Origin: an uncultured Lentisphaeria bacterium
Lineage (GTDB): Bacteria; Verrucomicrobiota; Lentisphaeria; JABSQK01; CAJWLW01
Assembly: GCA_913042885.1 (NCBI GenBank)
Contig: CAJWLW010000016.1
Coordinates: forward strand, 1-34,587
Reading direction: 5' to 3'
Length of the DNA stretch: 34,587 nt
Shown piece after piece: positions 1 to 7,707 of the stretch. The stretch's first letter is position 1. Every line of letters begins with the position of its first letter. The notes beneath the pieces were generated by a model. That model was not told the origin of the DNA. It did no database searches and saw only the letters and a program-made list of their open reading frames with translations. A program made the translations under genes and the position numbers.

Positions 1-34
1 TGTCATTGATTGCATTACGGGCGTGATTCTCGGC

Positions 35-175
35 TTACGTTATCGTCAATTGCGGAATCCACAAATTCAGCCTGATGCCGGCAACGTCGATGATCCGGGA
101 GTCGCGCTCGGATTATTCCCGGGCGGATTGGCATTCGAAGCCCGATAGCCGGCGAAGGGGAGGGGAGGGGGCCTG
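35..175 (-). pseudogene. 3' remnant of a PhyH-family dioxygenase gene
   Basis: The reverse strand reads L-S-G-F-E-C-Q-S-A-R-E, then a stop, then S-E-R-D-S-R-I-I-D-V-A-G. This matches the end of the intact PhyH protein encoded at 8752-9534, which reads LWGFEFQSAWEEAESDFRII. By eye about three quarters of the bases match over roughly 80 bp, and the match continues a little further, up to about 175, where it breaks off next to the neighbouring gene's stop codon. The in-frame stop and the absence of the catalytic H-x-D part show that this is a dead fragment. The reading frame ends at a TAA at 35-37. It is either a decayed duplicate or the end of a gene replaced by the adjacent insertion. The call rests on comparison within the window only. 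Confidence 0.72.
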
Positions 176-198
176 TGTGTTGAGGCCTTGCCCGCTTA

Positions 199-801
199 TT
201 AATGCGGCTCAGGGGCGATGAGGGCGTTGAGTTGCTCGGCGATATCGCAGCCCGTCCCGCAGATGTTGGTGTTGGCCAGCAATGTGTCGGCGATACTGTT
301 GACGGTATCCTGCAACTCCAAAACACTGCGCGGCGGGCGCGCGGTCATGATTTGGCAGAATTGCTCAACTGCGGCAGCGGTCACATCCGCGCACGGTGTG
401 CACGGGCTATCGTCACAACTAGACTCGCCAACATGTAAAGTGCCGTCCATCGTTAATGAGCCTGTAAACCCAGTAGTTGGAGTCCGCCAATAATGCCCGC
501 CACTATTAACATTTACAGATCCAAACATTGAAGTTGAACCACAGACAACTACATGGGCTCCGCTTCTTACTGTAATTGATCCATAATAAGTGCCCGTGCC
601 GTTAATACGCATCACTTGGCCTGATGTAAGAACACGACCTGGCTGAGGAACCCAATCTTGAGCACCCATATCCACAGTGATCGTTGCTGAGGGTGGAACT
701 TCTTCAGGGAAGGACGCAAAAATTGATGTTGAATAAAATGCAAATAAAAAAATAATAACGTTTTTCAAAATGCCCATAAGCGCGATTGCGAGTGCTTTCA
801 T
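199..801 (-). CDS. Small secreted protein with cysteine-rich C-terminal domain
   Basis: This encodes a 200-residue protein of unknown function. Residues about 1-29 form a signal peptide or membrane anchor (MKALAIALMG, then a hydrophobic stretch ending near SIFAS). The middle part (about 60-127) is rich in G, S, T and V in short alternating stretches such as GSITVRSGAHVVVCG and GSVNVNSGG, which suggests a small beta-solenoid or beta-roll. The last 70 residues carry five cysteines: C134, C137, C149, C181 and C185. The same spacing ends the LamG/collagen protein at 22075-23277. I chose the ATG at 801 because the hydrophobic signal begins there; the open frame continues upstream to 1140, but that part looks non-coding and overlaps a repeat. 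A good promoter lies at 881-909. An extracellular or cell-surface role is inferred. Confidence 0.75.
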   Translation of the reverse strand: MKALAIALMGILKNVIIFLFAFYSTSIFASFPEEVPPSATITVDMGAQDWVPQPGRVLTSGQVMRINGTGTYYGSITVRSGAHVVVCGSTSMFGSVNVNSGGHYWRTPTTGFTGSLTMDGTLHVGESSCDDSPCTPCADVTAAAVEQFCQIMTARPPRSVLELQDTVNSIADTLLANTNICGTGCDIAEQLNALIAPEPH

Positions 802-880
802 TGCTGTTGCCCTTTTCCCGTTATTATTTTGGGGGTTGGATCTGGTGCTGTGCTGGCGATTCCCGCCGCACGAACATGCG

Positions 881-909
881 GTTATAGGGAATTCGTGTTC
901 GAATTGCAA
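881..909 (-). promoter_or_regulatory. Sigma70-like promoter for the small secreted protein
   Basis: On the minus strand TTGCAA (904-909) is followed after 17 bases by TATAAC (881-886), a near-ideal vegetative spacing. It would give a leader of about 75 bases. A CCGCA-loop-TGCGG hairpin (866-881) overlaps the -10 edge and the expected start. The LamG/collagen gene has a similar promoter at 21911-21938. Confidence 0.55.
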
Positions 910-962
910 GATTTTTCCTGGCAAAAGGCTGTGAACCAGGGCTGGGAGGGGATGCATTGCCG

Positions 963-1036
963 GCACGCCGAATTGTTTGATAAGAGTCAGTGGCCGGAGT
1001 ATCCTTTCGAGAACGGAGATAAATAATTTTTGTAAG
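963..1036. repeat. Dispersed repeat, copy A (upstream of GH127 gene)
   Basis: About 75 bp match 5112-5188 with roughly 85 percent identity by eye, including an uninterrupted core TGGCCGGAGTATCCTTTCGA plus GAACGGA. Both copies end in an AT-rich stretch (ATAATTTTTGTAA here) shortly before the start codon of a plus-strand gene. The repeat may be a shared promoter or leader, or a remnant of a duplicated coding end. Confidence 0.8.
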
Positions 1037-1069
1037 TACTTGTTCGATAAAGAGGCTCGGAGAATACGC

Positions 1070-2914
1070 ATGGATGGGTACGTTGATCGCTTGGCAAGAC
1101 GCGCGCGAAGTGAACTGGAACTTATTACCGCCGGCAGCAAAGCACACCTTTCACCGGACCAGTGGAAGCCGGTGGCCTACGGGGCATGGGCACCCGAGGC
1201 CGGCGTAACGTTAGACGGCGGGCCACTACTCACATGCTTTGAGCGGAATCTCGACTATCTGAACGAGTGGTTTGAGAAGACGGACGACTGGCAGGACCCG
1301 ATCGAGGAAGGCAACTGGTGGGTCAGTGTCCTGACCGCTTCCAGCGAGGGGCGGATGCTGGGGGCGGCGTCGCATGCGTTGCGTTGGGGTGAACGGGAAG
1401 ACATGCGGCACATCGTCGATACCCTCGTGGGCCTCGTCAAGGAACGCCAGCGTGATGACGGCTACTGCCTGCCCTACGACGACAGTTTCATGGCCGGTGC
1501 CGAGGACAACCGCAATGACGAGCGGAAGAACTACGACCGGGTGAACCTTACACGGGGCATGGTTGCCGCCGCCAGCGTCGGTAATCGTGATGCACTGCCG
1601 GTAATACGCAAGTTCTACGATTGGCTGTATGCCTCGCCGCATTGCGCGCGGTTGCTGGCGGGGCCGTTCGAGAACGGATCATCGCACAACTGCAATAACG
1701 GTCATGAGGGCAGCCTGCTGATGTATTTCTCGTCGGTGGGCAAGCCTGAAGACCTGGTCTCGGCGGAACGTTACTTCGTTCAGGACTTCTTCATCGAGGC
1801 ATCACGGAAGCGTGAGGCATTGAGTCTTTCGGACTACCCGTTCCACGTGGCCCACAGCTACGTATTCCTTGCTTACAAGGCCTGGCTCGACCACTACCGG
1901 GCCACCGGCGCGGAGAAATATATCGAGGGTGCCAAGGCCGCATGGGACATCGTGCACGACCACTTCCTGCATATCGGCGGCAGTGCCGCGATCTGCGAAC
2001 AGGAGGCGGGCACGTACCCGCCCGACAGTTGCTACCTGCACACTGACAAGGAGCATCACACCGGTGAGAGCTGTGGCAGTGTGTTCTGGTCCGACATCAA
2101 TCATCGGCTGCTGCAATTTTTTCCCACGGAGGCAAAGTATGCCGACGAAATAGAGAGGTCGATCTTCAACGTGGTCCTGGCGAACCAGGATGAGCGTGGC
2201 TACATCCGCTACCACAGCCGGCTTGAAGGCGAGAAGGAGGAGGCAAAAAGCATCAACACGTGCTGCGAAGTAATGGGTTCACCCTTCATCGCGAACCTGC
2301 CACAGTATGTGTACTCGGTGGCCGATGACGGCTTGTATGTAAATCTGTTTACATCCTCCAGTATCACGTGGAAGAAGAATGATGCGGCGGTGACGGTCAA
2401 TCAAAGAACCGACTTTCCGTACAAGGGAACCGTCGAAATGGAAATCAACCTGCCAGATCCAACAGCGGCGCAGGGGAGAACGACTCCCACTCATGCCAGT
2501 TGGACCCTGCGGGTTCGGATTCCGGGTTGGACGCCAGGGGAAGTGGACGTTTGCGTAAACGGCCGGCAGACAGCCCGGGGCACCCCCGGAAGCTACGTTG
2601 AACTTGACAGGACATGGGGGGATGGTGATATCGTCACCCTGCGGCTCCCGGCAGCCCTGCGCGTTGAACGTTACGCCGGGGCTGACCAGCACCCGAAGTA
2701 TGATCGCTATGCACTGCTGCATGGACCCGTATTGATGGCTTTAACCGGAGCGGACGACCTGGATATTCCTGCTGCCGAGCTGACAGATCGCCTTGAACCT
2801 GTTGGCGGACAACCACTGCACTTCACCGTCCGCGGGGCTCCCGGTTCCCGCTACATGCCCTATTGGCAGATTCACCAGGAACCTTTCACCTGTTTCCCGA
2901 CGGTGCGATCTTGA
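1070..2914 (+). CDS. GH127-family (DUF1680) beta-L-arabinofuranosidase-like enzyme
   Basis: This encodes a 614-residue glycoside hydrolase of the GH127/DUF1680 type. Members release beta-L-arabinofuranose or related sugars with a zinc-bound cysteine nucleophile. The family signature is clear: E333-x-C335 (GESCGSVFW) and the C398-C399 pair (TCCEVMGSPFIANLPQYVYS), corresponding to the Zn site Glu/Cys/Cys/Cys of HypBA1. E312 is a candidate acid/base. An (alpha/alpha)6 barrel spans about 40-430, and a beta-sandwich follows (DGLYVNLF, TLRVRIPGW). No signal peptide is visible, so it is probably cytosolic. The start at 1070 is preceded by CGGAG at about 7 bases; the frame is open to 977, but that part lies over the repeat. 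The PhyH gene follows 46 bases after the stop. The exact sugar is not predictable. Confidence 0.87.
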   Translation: MDGYVDRLARRARSELELITAGSKAHLSPDQWKPVAYGAWAPEAGVTLDGGPLLTCFERNLDYLNEWFEKTDDWQDPIEEGNWWVSVLTASSEGRMLGAASHALRWGEREDMRHIVDTLVGLVKERQRDDGYCLPYDDSFMAGAEDNRNDERKNYDRVNLTRGMVAAASVGNRDALPVIRKFYDWLYASPHCARLLAGPFENGSSHNCNNGHEGSLLMYFSSVGKPEDLVSAERYFVQDFFIEASRKREALSLSDYPFHVAHSYVFLAYKAWLDHYRATGAEKYIEGAKAAWDIVHDHFLHIGGSAAICEQEAGTYPPDSCYLHTDKEHHTGESCGSVFWSDINHRLLQFFPTEAKYADEIERSIFNVVLANQDERGYIRYHSRLEGEKEEAKSINTCCEVMGSPFIANLPQYVYSVADDGLYVNLFTSSSITWKKNDAAVTVNQRTDFPYKGTVEMEINLPDPTAAQGRTTPTHASWTLRVRIPGWTPGEVDVCVNGRQTARGTPGSYVELDRTWGDGDIVTLRLPAALRVERYAGADQHPKYDRYALLHGPVLMALTGADDLDIPAAELTDRLEPVGGQPLHFTVRGAPGSRYMPYWQIHQEPFTCFPTVRS

Positions 2915-2960
2915 TATTTCCAGGCGCGATTCAGAAGGCCGAACAAGCGGGAGCAGCAAC

Positions 2961-3854
2961 ATGAGTCAGCCAGGCATCGCCGGATTGCGCGCACACTGGG
3001 ACGAACAGGGATACATCGCCGTCAACGGCGTTGTCGACGCCCAGCGCACGACTGCCCTTCGCAAGGTTTGCGACGGCCTGCTCGCACAGTTTCTCGCCCA
3101 CAATCCCGAGACCGGCGAACCCGGGAGTCCCGACGGCCATGTCATGCGGCATCTCAACCGGCCCTCGTATTTCCGAGACAATCCCGAGGGGTTCCAGGCG
3201 CTGATGCACGTCGCGGCCGACCCCGCCATCTGCGAGATTGTCGCTGCGGTCCTCGGCGAGCCGCCGTTGTTCCGCTGCACCAGCTACTGGTACAACCCGC
3301 AGACCGTCGGCTGCAAGGGCAACTGGCATCGGGATGTCCAGTTCCTTTACCCAGCCGAGGCCGATCAGCGGCGCCTGATCGAGACCGTATCGCCTCAAGC
3401 CAGTGTGCAGCTCATGCTGGCGCTGGCGCCGACCGAAGACAACGAGTTCGTCCCCGGCTCGCACAACCGCTGGGACACCGACGAAGAATACCACATTCGC
3501 TGGGCGGACGAACAGGCGCACAATCTCTCGGACGACATGCCCGGCGCGGTGCGCATGCGGCAGGAGACGGGAGACGTCTTGGCGTTCCACCCGTACGGCC
3601 TGCATCGCGGTCGCTATCACACGAACAAACTGCGGCGCACGCTGATGCTGACCTATACCACCCGTGGGTATGCCCGCGAGGACTACTTCTCGGACCAGCC
3701 CTGGTGCGCGGCTGCCGGGTATCTCGATGACCTCGATCCGTTCGCGCAGCAGTTCTTCGGCCGCTTTATCGAGGCCTTCGCGCCGTTCTGGGGCGATAGC
3801 GATTTCGATCCCGATGAAGAGAAGTCCCAACCACGCCATGCTGCCGACGGCTGA
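2961..3854 (+). CDS. PhyH-family Fe(II)/2-oxoglutarate dioxygenase (1)
   Basis: This encodes a 297-residue phytanoyl-CoA dioxygenase-like protein that would couple 2-oxoglutarate decarboxylation to hydroxylation or oxidative cleavage of an unknown substrate. The metal facial triad is visible as H123-x-D125 (NWHRDVQFLYP) and the distal H215 (YGLHRG); R225 or R226 (LRRTLMLTY) is the likely 2-oxoglutarate anchor. APTEDNEFVPGSH is the typical strand before the distal ligand. The start at 2961 has GGAG 7 bases upstream; the longer open frame back to 2793 overlaps the GH127 gene and has no ribosome site. The gene is in the same transcription unit as the GH127 enzyme, so its substrate may be a glycoside or sugar product. 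Membership is sure; the substrate is unknown. Confidence 0.9.
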   Translation: MSQPGIAGLRAHWDEQGYIAVNGVVDAQRTTALRKVCDGLLAQFLAHNPETGEPGSPDGHVMRHLNRPSYFRDNPEGFQALMHVAADPAICEIVAAVLGEPPLFRCTSYWYNPQTVGCKGNWHRDVQFLYPAEADQRRLIETVSPQASVQLMLALAPTEDNEFVPGSHNRWDTDEEYHIRWADEQAHNLSDDMPGAVRMRQETGDVLAFHPYGLHRGRYHTNKLRRTLMLTYTTRGYAREDYFSDQPWCAAAGYLDDLDPFAQQFFGRFIEAFAPFWGDSDFDPDEEKSQPRHAADG

Positions 3855-4054
3855 CGCCACGGCAGATGGCGGACGTTAGCATGACAAGTATGGAGGTCCC
3901 ACCCGCCTGCTTCTTGTACAGTCCGCCCGGGACGGTTACCGTTTGCCATCGCCAAGAAACAAAATTCCTATCAGTGAATCCCCAACTCTTGAAGTCGTAA
4001 CGATTTAGACCTCCTGCAATCCCGTTAAATTGAGTCTGACTCTAAGGAGCAGAA
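3855..4054. other. Intergenic spacer with small inverted repeat before the SDR gene
   Basis: This 200-bp gap shows no convincing coding frame. Just ahead of the ribosome site is the inverted repeat GAGTC-T-GACTC (4032-4042). AAGGAG (4044-4049) is the clear ribosome binding site of the next gene. No U-tract terminator is visible after the PhyH gene. Confidence 0.4.
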
Positions 4055-4816
4055 ATGAACAGCGAAATAGACGGCAAAGTAGCCTTGGTCACCGGTGCGG
4101 CGGCTGGAATCGGGCGAGCGACCGCCCAGCGATTCGCGGCGGACGGCGTCAAGGTCGTCGTCGCCGACGTGGCCACCGACGAGGGACAACAGACAACGCG
4201 CCTGATCGAGCAGTCGGGAGGTACGGCGCACTTCGTGCGTTGTGATGTCTCGTCGGCCACGGACGTCGAGGCCATGGTCGAGGAAGCCCTTACCCGTTAC
4301 GGTCGCCTCGACGCGGCCTTCAACAATGCGGGCGTCGAATGTGAGATGGCCACCATCGGCGAGGCCCAGGAAGACGATTGGGATCGAGTGATATCGATCA
4401 ATCTCAAGGGCATTTGGCTCTGCATGAAATACGAAATCGCCGCGATGATGCGGCAGGGCGGCGGAGCGATCGTCAACAGTTCTTCGGTGGTGGGAGTCTT
4501 GGGACAGCCCAACATGGCGTCCTACGTGGCCAGCAAGCACGGTGTCTTGGGGCTCACAAAAACGGCCGCACTGGAATATGCTTCATCGTCAATTCGTGTC
4601 AACGCGGTCTGTCCCGCCATCGTCGACACACCCATGCTGCACCGCTACACGAAAGGGGACACACAGCTGGCTGCGGAACTGACGGCGCAATATCCCACCC
4701 AACGCATCACGCAACCCGAAGAAGTCGCTAACGCCGTGCTCTGGCTCTGTTCGGACGCGGCGTCCTATGTCAACGGCCACTCCCTGATGATCGATGGAGG
4801 GCTCAGCATTCAGTAG
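4055..4816 (+). CDS. Short-chain dehydrogenase/reductase (SDR), FabG/glucose-dehydrogenase type
   Basis: This encodes a 253-residue classical SDR that oxidises or reduces an alcohol/carbonyl with NAD(P). The cofactor motif T13-G14-A-A-A-G18-I-G20 lies at the N-terminus, with D65 in the CDVS adenine-pocket motif, the NNAG motif at 90-93, the catalytic triad S144, Y157, K161 (SYVASKHG), and the C-terminal LMIDGG. VVVADVA with Asp after strand beta2 suggests a preference for NAD+. A strong AAGGAG site precedes the ATG. The gene stands alone between the PhyH gene and the fold-back element. Substrates in this subfamily range from sugars to steroids and cannot be read from sequence; a sugar alcohol or hydroxy acid fits the surroundings. 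Confidence 0.92.
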   Translation: MNSEIDGKVALVTGAAAGIGRATAQRFAADGVKVVVADVATDEGQQTTRLIEQSGGTAHFVRCDVSSATDVEAMVEEALTRYGRLDAAFNNAGVECEMATIGEAQEDDWDRVISINLKGIWLCMKYEIAAMMRQGGGAIVNSSSVVGVLGQPNMASYVASKHGVLGLTKTAALEYASSSIRVNAVCPAIVDTPMLHRYTKGDTQLAAELTAQYPTQRITQPEEVANAVLWLCSDAASYVNGHSLMIDGGLSIQ

Positions 4817-4933
4817 GTGCTCGCTGCTGGGCATCGATCACGACCCGCGACTGACGCTGTCATGTTCATTTCTTCCTCGGGCAGTTTTTATTCGGCAAGC
4901 GCACTTTTAACCCGGATTATTCACCAACACTAG

Positions 4934-5055
4934 CCCGACGCGCAAGCGAGGTGAGCGAACGTTAACCCGCGAACGCGCAAGACGCTGCCAAACGAGTCGG
5001 AAACCGAGACTGCGTTGGCAATTCTACCCGCGTGGTCCTCGCTTGCGCGGCGGGC
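4934..5055. mobile_element. MITE-like fold-back element with terminal inverted repeats
   Basis: The left end (4934-4952, GCCCGACGCGCAAGCGAGG) is the reverse complement of the right end (5037-5055) with one mismatch in 19. Inside, TGCCAAACG and CGTTGGCA, then AGTCGG-AAA-CCGAGACT, form further nested inverted repeats, so most of the element could fold into one hairpin. TA dinucleotides flank both sides (4932-4933 and 5057-5058). It is non-coding, so if mobile it depends on a transposase elsewhere. An alternative is a large extragenic palindrome that ends the SDR transcript. I have an impression of similar intergenic repeats in planctomycete genomes but cannot verify it. Confidence 0.6.
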
Positions 5056-5111
5056 GTATAAATTACCTGTTCTTTTACGAAGCTCTTTTGTTTATGCTGT
5101 GCCAAGCGGTC

Positions 5112-5188
5112 AGCGCTGCCGAACTGCTTGATGAGGGGGATTGGCCGGAGTATCCTTTCGAGAACGGAAGATAAACAATTTTTGTAAT
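5112..5188. repeat. Dispersed repeat, copy B (upstream of glpD)
   Basis: This is the second copy of the repeat at 963-1036; it has one extra A in GAACGGAAGATAAA and ends at TTTTTGTAATCAC, 8 bases before the glpD ATG. No Shine-Dalgarno sequence is seen between the repeat and the start codon. Confidence 0.8.
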
Positions 5189-5196
5189 CACTCGCT

Positions 5197-6660
5197 ATGA
5201 TGATGGAAATGGACGTGCCTCCCCCCAAAACGGAATCGCTCGGCCGCCTTACCGACGACGTGCTTGACGTGCTCATTGTCGGCGGCGGTATCGTTGGTGC
5301 GGGTATTGCGCGCAGTGCGGCGATGCGCGGACTGCGAACCGGCCTCGTCGAACAGAACGACTTCGCCTCGGGAACGAGCGGTCGCTCCAGTCGCTTGCTG
5401 CACGGCGGTATTCGTTACCTTGCGCAGGGAAATATTCGGCTCGTGCGACAGTCAAGCAGGGAGAAGCGCGTGATGCAGCGGATCGCAGCACACCTTGCCG
5501 AACCGCTACCCTTTGTCTTTCCAACGTATCAAAAGACGAAATGGCCGCACTGGAAACTGCGGATCGGCGTCAAGTGTTACGACCTGCTGTGTAACGGACG
5601 CAATCTTGGCACCTCGTCGGCGATGCATCCTGCCGCCGCCGAAGCGGCGGTACCGGGGATTCGCAGCGCCGGTCTTACCGGCGCTGTACGCTACTTCGAT
5701 GGCGCAACGAATGATGCGCGGCTGGTCCTCGACACCCTTCGATCCGCCGTCCACTATGGGGCGGCAATCGCCAGCTACACGGCGCTCACGGACAGCCGAC
5801 GCAACGGCAGCCGATGGGCATGCCGGATTGTCGATCGGGAGGCGGGTGCGGAACATGCGGTCGACACCCGCTGCGTGATCAATGCAACTGGCCCCTGGTC
5901 TGAGGCGTTGCCGCACAGTTCAATCTCGTTGCGCAAGACCAAGGGTGTCCACATCGTGATCGATCGCCGGCGGCTGAACGTGTCGGAAGCAGTGATGATG
6001 ACCGAGGGGCCGCGGGTGGTCTACGCGATTCCCTGGGGCGAGCGAGTCTATGTCGGAACCACCGATACGAATTACCATGGGGATCCGGCGCAGGTCGCCA
6101 CGGAAGTGGACGACATCGACTACATCCAGCAGGTTACCAATGCATTCTTTCCGGCCGCCGCGCTCACTCGCGACGACGTGATCAGCACCTGGGCCGGTGT
6201 GCGCCCGCTGGTCGCCGACAAGGGCAGTCCGTCCGACGTCTCCCGATCGCATTTGATCCGTATGGGTCAGCCTGGTTGGTGCGATGTTGCCGGCGGCAAA
6301 CTCACGACTCACCGGTTGATGGCCGAAGAGGTTGTGGACATGCTGCTGGGCTATCTCGGAAAGGACAAGGTAAAACCCACAAGTTCGGAAATCCCGTTGC
6401 TAACGGCCGCCGAGACTGCCAAAGGATTCAGCTCGATTGTGCCGCCGGCGGTATCGCGGGCGGCGGTCGAGTTTTATTGCCGTCATGAGTGGGCGGTACA
6501 TCTCGATGACGTCATGATACGCCGGACGCACTGGCACTATTACCATCCCAACAATATGGAGATTGCCGAGCGAGTCGCCGGCTGGATGGCAGGATGCCTG
6601 GCCTGGGACAAGGCACAAATTGAAGCAGAAAGACACCGGTATCTGGCGCATAAGGACTGA
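5197..6660 (+). CDS. glpD: FAD-dependent glycerol-3-phosphate dehydrogenase
   Basis: This encodes a 487-residue aerobic-type sn-glycerol-3-phosphate dehydrogenase of the GlpD/DAO family, which oxidises glycerol 3-phosphate to dihydroxyacetone phosphate and passes electrons to quinone at the inner membrane face. The FAD-binding motif is G29-G-G-I-V-G-A-G36, followed by the GlpD signature FASGTSGRSSRLLHGGIRYL (57-75) and a later INATGPWS. WAGVRPLV and GGKLTTHR are also typical of the family. The length is close to the usual 500-560. The first of several ATGs (5197, 5200, 5203, 5209) is used; none has a strong ribosome site. No glpK, glpF or glpR is adjacent, so it may serve glycerol phosphate released from glycolipids or osmolytes. 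A glpA-like or other alpha-hydroxy-phosphate specificity cannot be excluded. Confidence 0.85.
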   Translation: MMMEMDVPPPKTESLGRLTDDVLDVLIVGGGIVGAGIARSAAMRGLRTGLVEQNDFASGTSGRSSRLLHGGIRYLAQGNIRLVRQSSREKRVMQRIAAHLAEPLPFVFPTYQKTKWPHWKLRIGVKCYDLLCNGRNLGTSSAMHPAAAEAAVPGIRSAGLTGAVRYFDGATNDARLVLDTLRSAVHYGAAIASYTALTDSRRNGSRWACRIVDREAGAEHAVDTRCVINATGPWSEALPHSSISLRKTKGVHIVIDRRRLNVSEAVMMTEGPRVVYAIPWGERVYVGTTDTNYHGDPAQVATEVDDIDYIQQVTNAFFPAAALTRDDVISTWAGVRPLVADKGSPSDVSRSHLIRMGQPGWCDVAGGKLTTHRLMAEEVVDMLLGYLGKDKVKPTSSEIPLLTAAETAKGFSSIVPPAVSRAAVEFYCRHEWAVHLDDVMIRRTHWHYYHPNNMEIAERVAGWMAGCLAWDKAQIEAERHRYLAHKD

Positions 6661-6741
6661 CCGCCGGTCCGGACTTATCCGAATCCACTACGAAATCGAG
6701 CGCGCTCTACTGCTCAAAAATTACCTGTCTTTCCAAGGAAA

Positions 6742-7611
6742 CTATTTCCCGTGGTGCCGGGAGTCCAGGAAGCTGAACACCTCACATCCCGGCGCATCGA
6801 CCTCCATGATGGAAGTCCCACCCCAGCCCCAGAAACCTTTGCCTTCCCCGATGGGCAGCAGGGCCACAACCACGGACCGAGCCGGGATGTCCACGGGGCC
6901 GGTGGCCCAGACGCCCTTTTTCCGGTCGCGCAGCTGCACCTTGACGCCGCTCGCATCCTTCTTGCCCAGATTCATCATGAGCACGCGGGCGACCGGAGGC
7001 TGATGTATGCTGCCCCAGGCGCCCCCGTCCTGGCCGGAGTGGAAATAGGGCAGGACGAAGGCCGACGAGCAGAAGATGGCAGGTTCCTCGTAGTTCCTGC
7101 TGAAGATCCTGCCCAGCTTGAGCAGCTCAGGGGTGAGGCCACTGCCGTCGGTGGGAATCTCCAGGAACCGGCCGCAGATCTCGTCCAGCTGCTCATCCGT
7201 CAATGGACAGTTGGTTTCCTTGAGCTTCCACTTTCCGAAAAACGCCACACCGGGCGACTCCGGCGCGACGAACCGGATCAGACGGATCTGCTGCTCCAGC
7301 TCTTCCGGTGTCCGCGTCCACGGGTAGTCGCCCTTGTCCTTGCTCTCCTTGCCCAGGCCCAGGGCCACCACGCTCTTTCCCAGAATGCGGTTTAGCCGCG
7401 CCGCCTGAAGCTGAAACGCGATCATCCATGCGTCGTTGAGGTCAAAGTAGGTCTCCATCAGAACGAGCGCGGTCGTATCGCGGTACACCGCCGCCAGTTT
7501 CGGCGCAACCGGTCCCCGCATCTGCAGCATATTGCGCCGACTATCCGGATCCTCCAGGGGCCATATTAAATTTGATGGCTTCCCTGAGACGCTCCGGACG
7601 CCTCTGCGCAT
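6742..7611 (-). pseudogene. Truncated TIM-barrel glycosidase-like ORF with C-terminal beta domain
   Basis: This open frame of 289 codons looks like the back half of a larger protein. Residues about 35-130 resemble the last strands and helices of a TIM barrel (TALVLMETYFDLNDAWMIAF, GKSVVALGLG, GVAFFGKWK); the C-terminal 90 residues resemble the beta domain that caps many glycosidases (VARVLMMNLGKKDASGV, ARSVVVALLPIGEG). The first half of a barrel is missing: the frame meets a stop at 7663-7665, and the next gene upstream ends at 7708. No ribosome site precedes the ATG at 7611. I read it as a 5'-deleted gene that may or may not still be translated. I cannot assign a GH family. Confidence 0.55.
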
Positions 7612-7707
7612 GTCTCCATGCTCATCCCTATGTCTCGATGTCCAAGTATCTATGCATTTCCGTCACGGTTATCCCAGCAAGGTAATGACCCGCCAATGCA
7701 GCCATAC

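Larger units (their letters stand above)
4817..5196. other. 380-bp intergenic region holding a fold-back element and a repeat
   Basis: There is no gene. The region contains a 120-bp inverted-repeat element (4934-5055) and copy B of a dispersed repeat (5112-5188), which abuts the glpD start. The first hundred bases after the SDR gene show no clear terminator. Confidence 0.7.

Noticed and set aside
829..1026. Short plus-strand ORF ending at the dispersed repeat
   Set aside because: It overlaps the promoter of the minus-strand gene and has no ribosome site; the shared part is better explained as a repeat, and its substitutions do not look like coding constraint in that frame.
2931..3860. Minus-strand open frame of 309 codons opposite PhyH 1
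   Set aside because: The plus strand has the metal triad and ribosome site; the antisense frame shows no motif.
3890..3990. Short ORF starting ATGGAGGTCCCACCC in the PhyH-SDR gap
   Set aside because: About 30 codons, no ribosome site, no motif.
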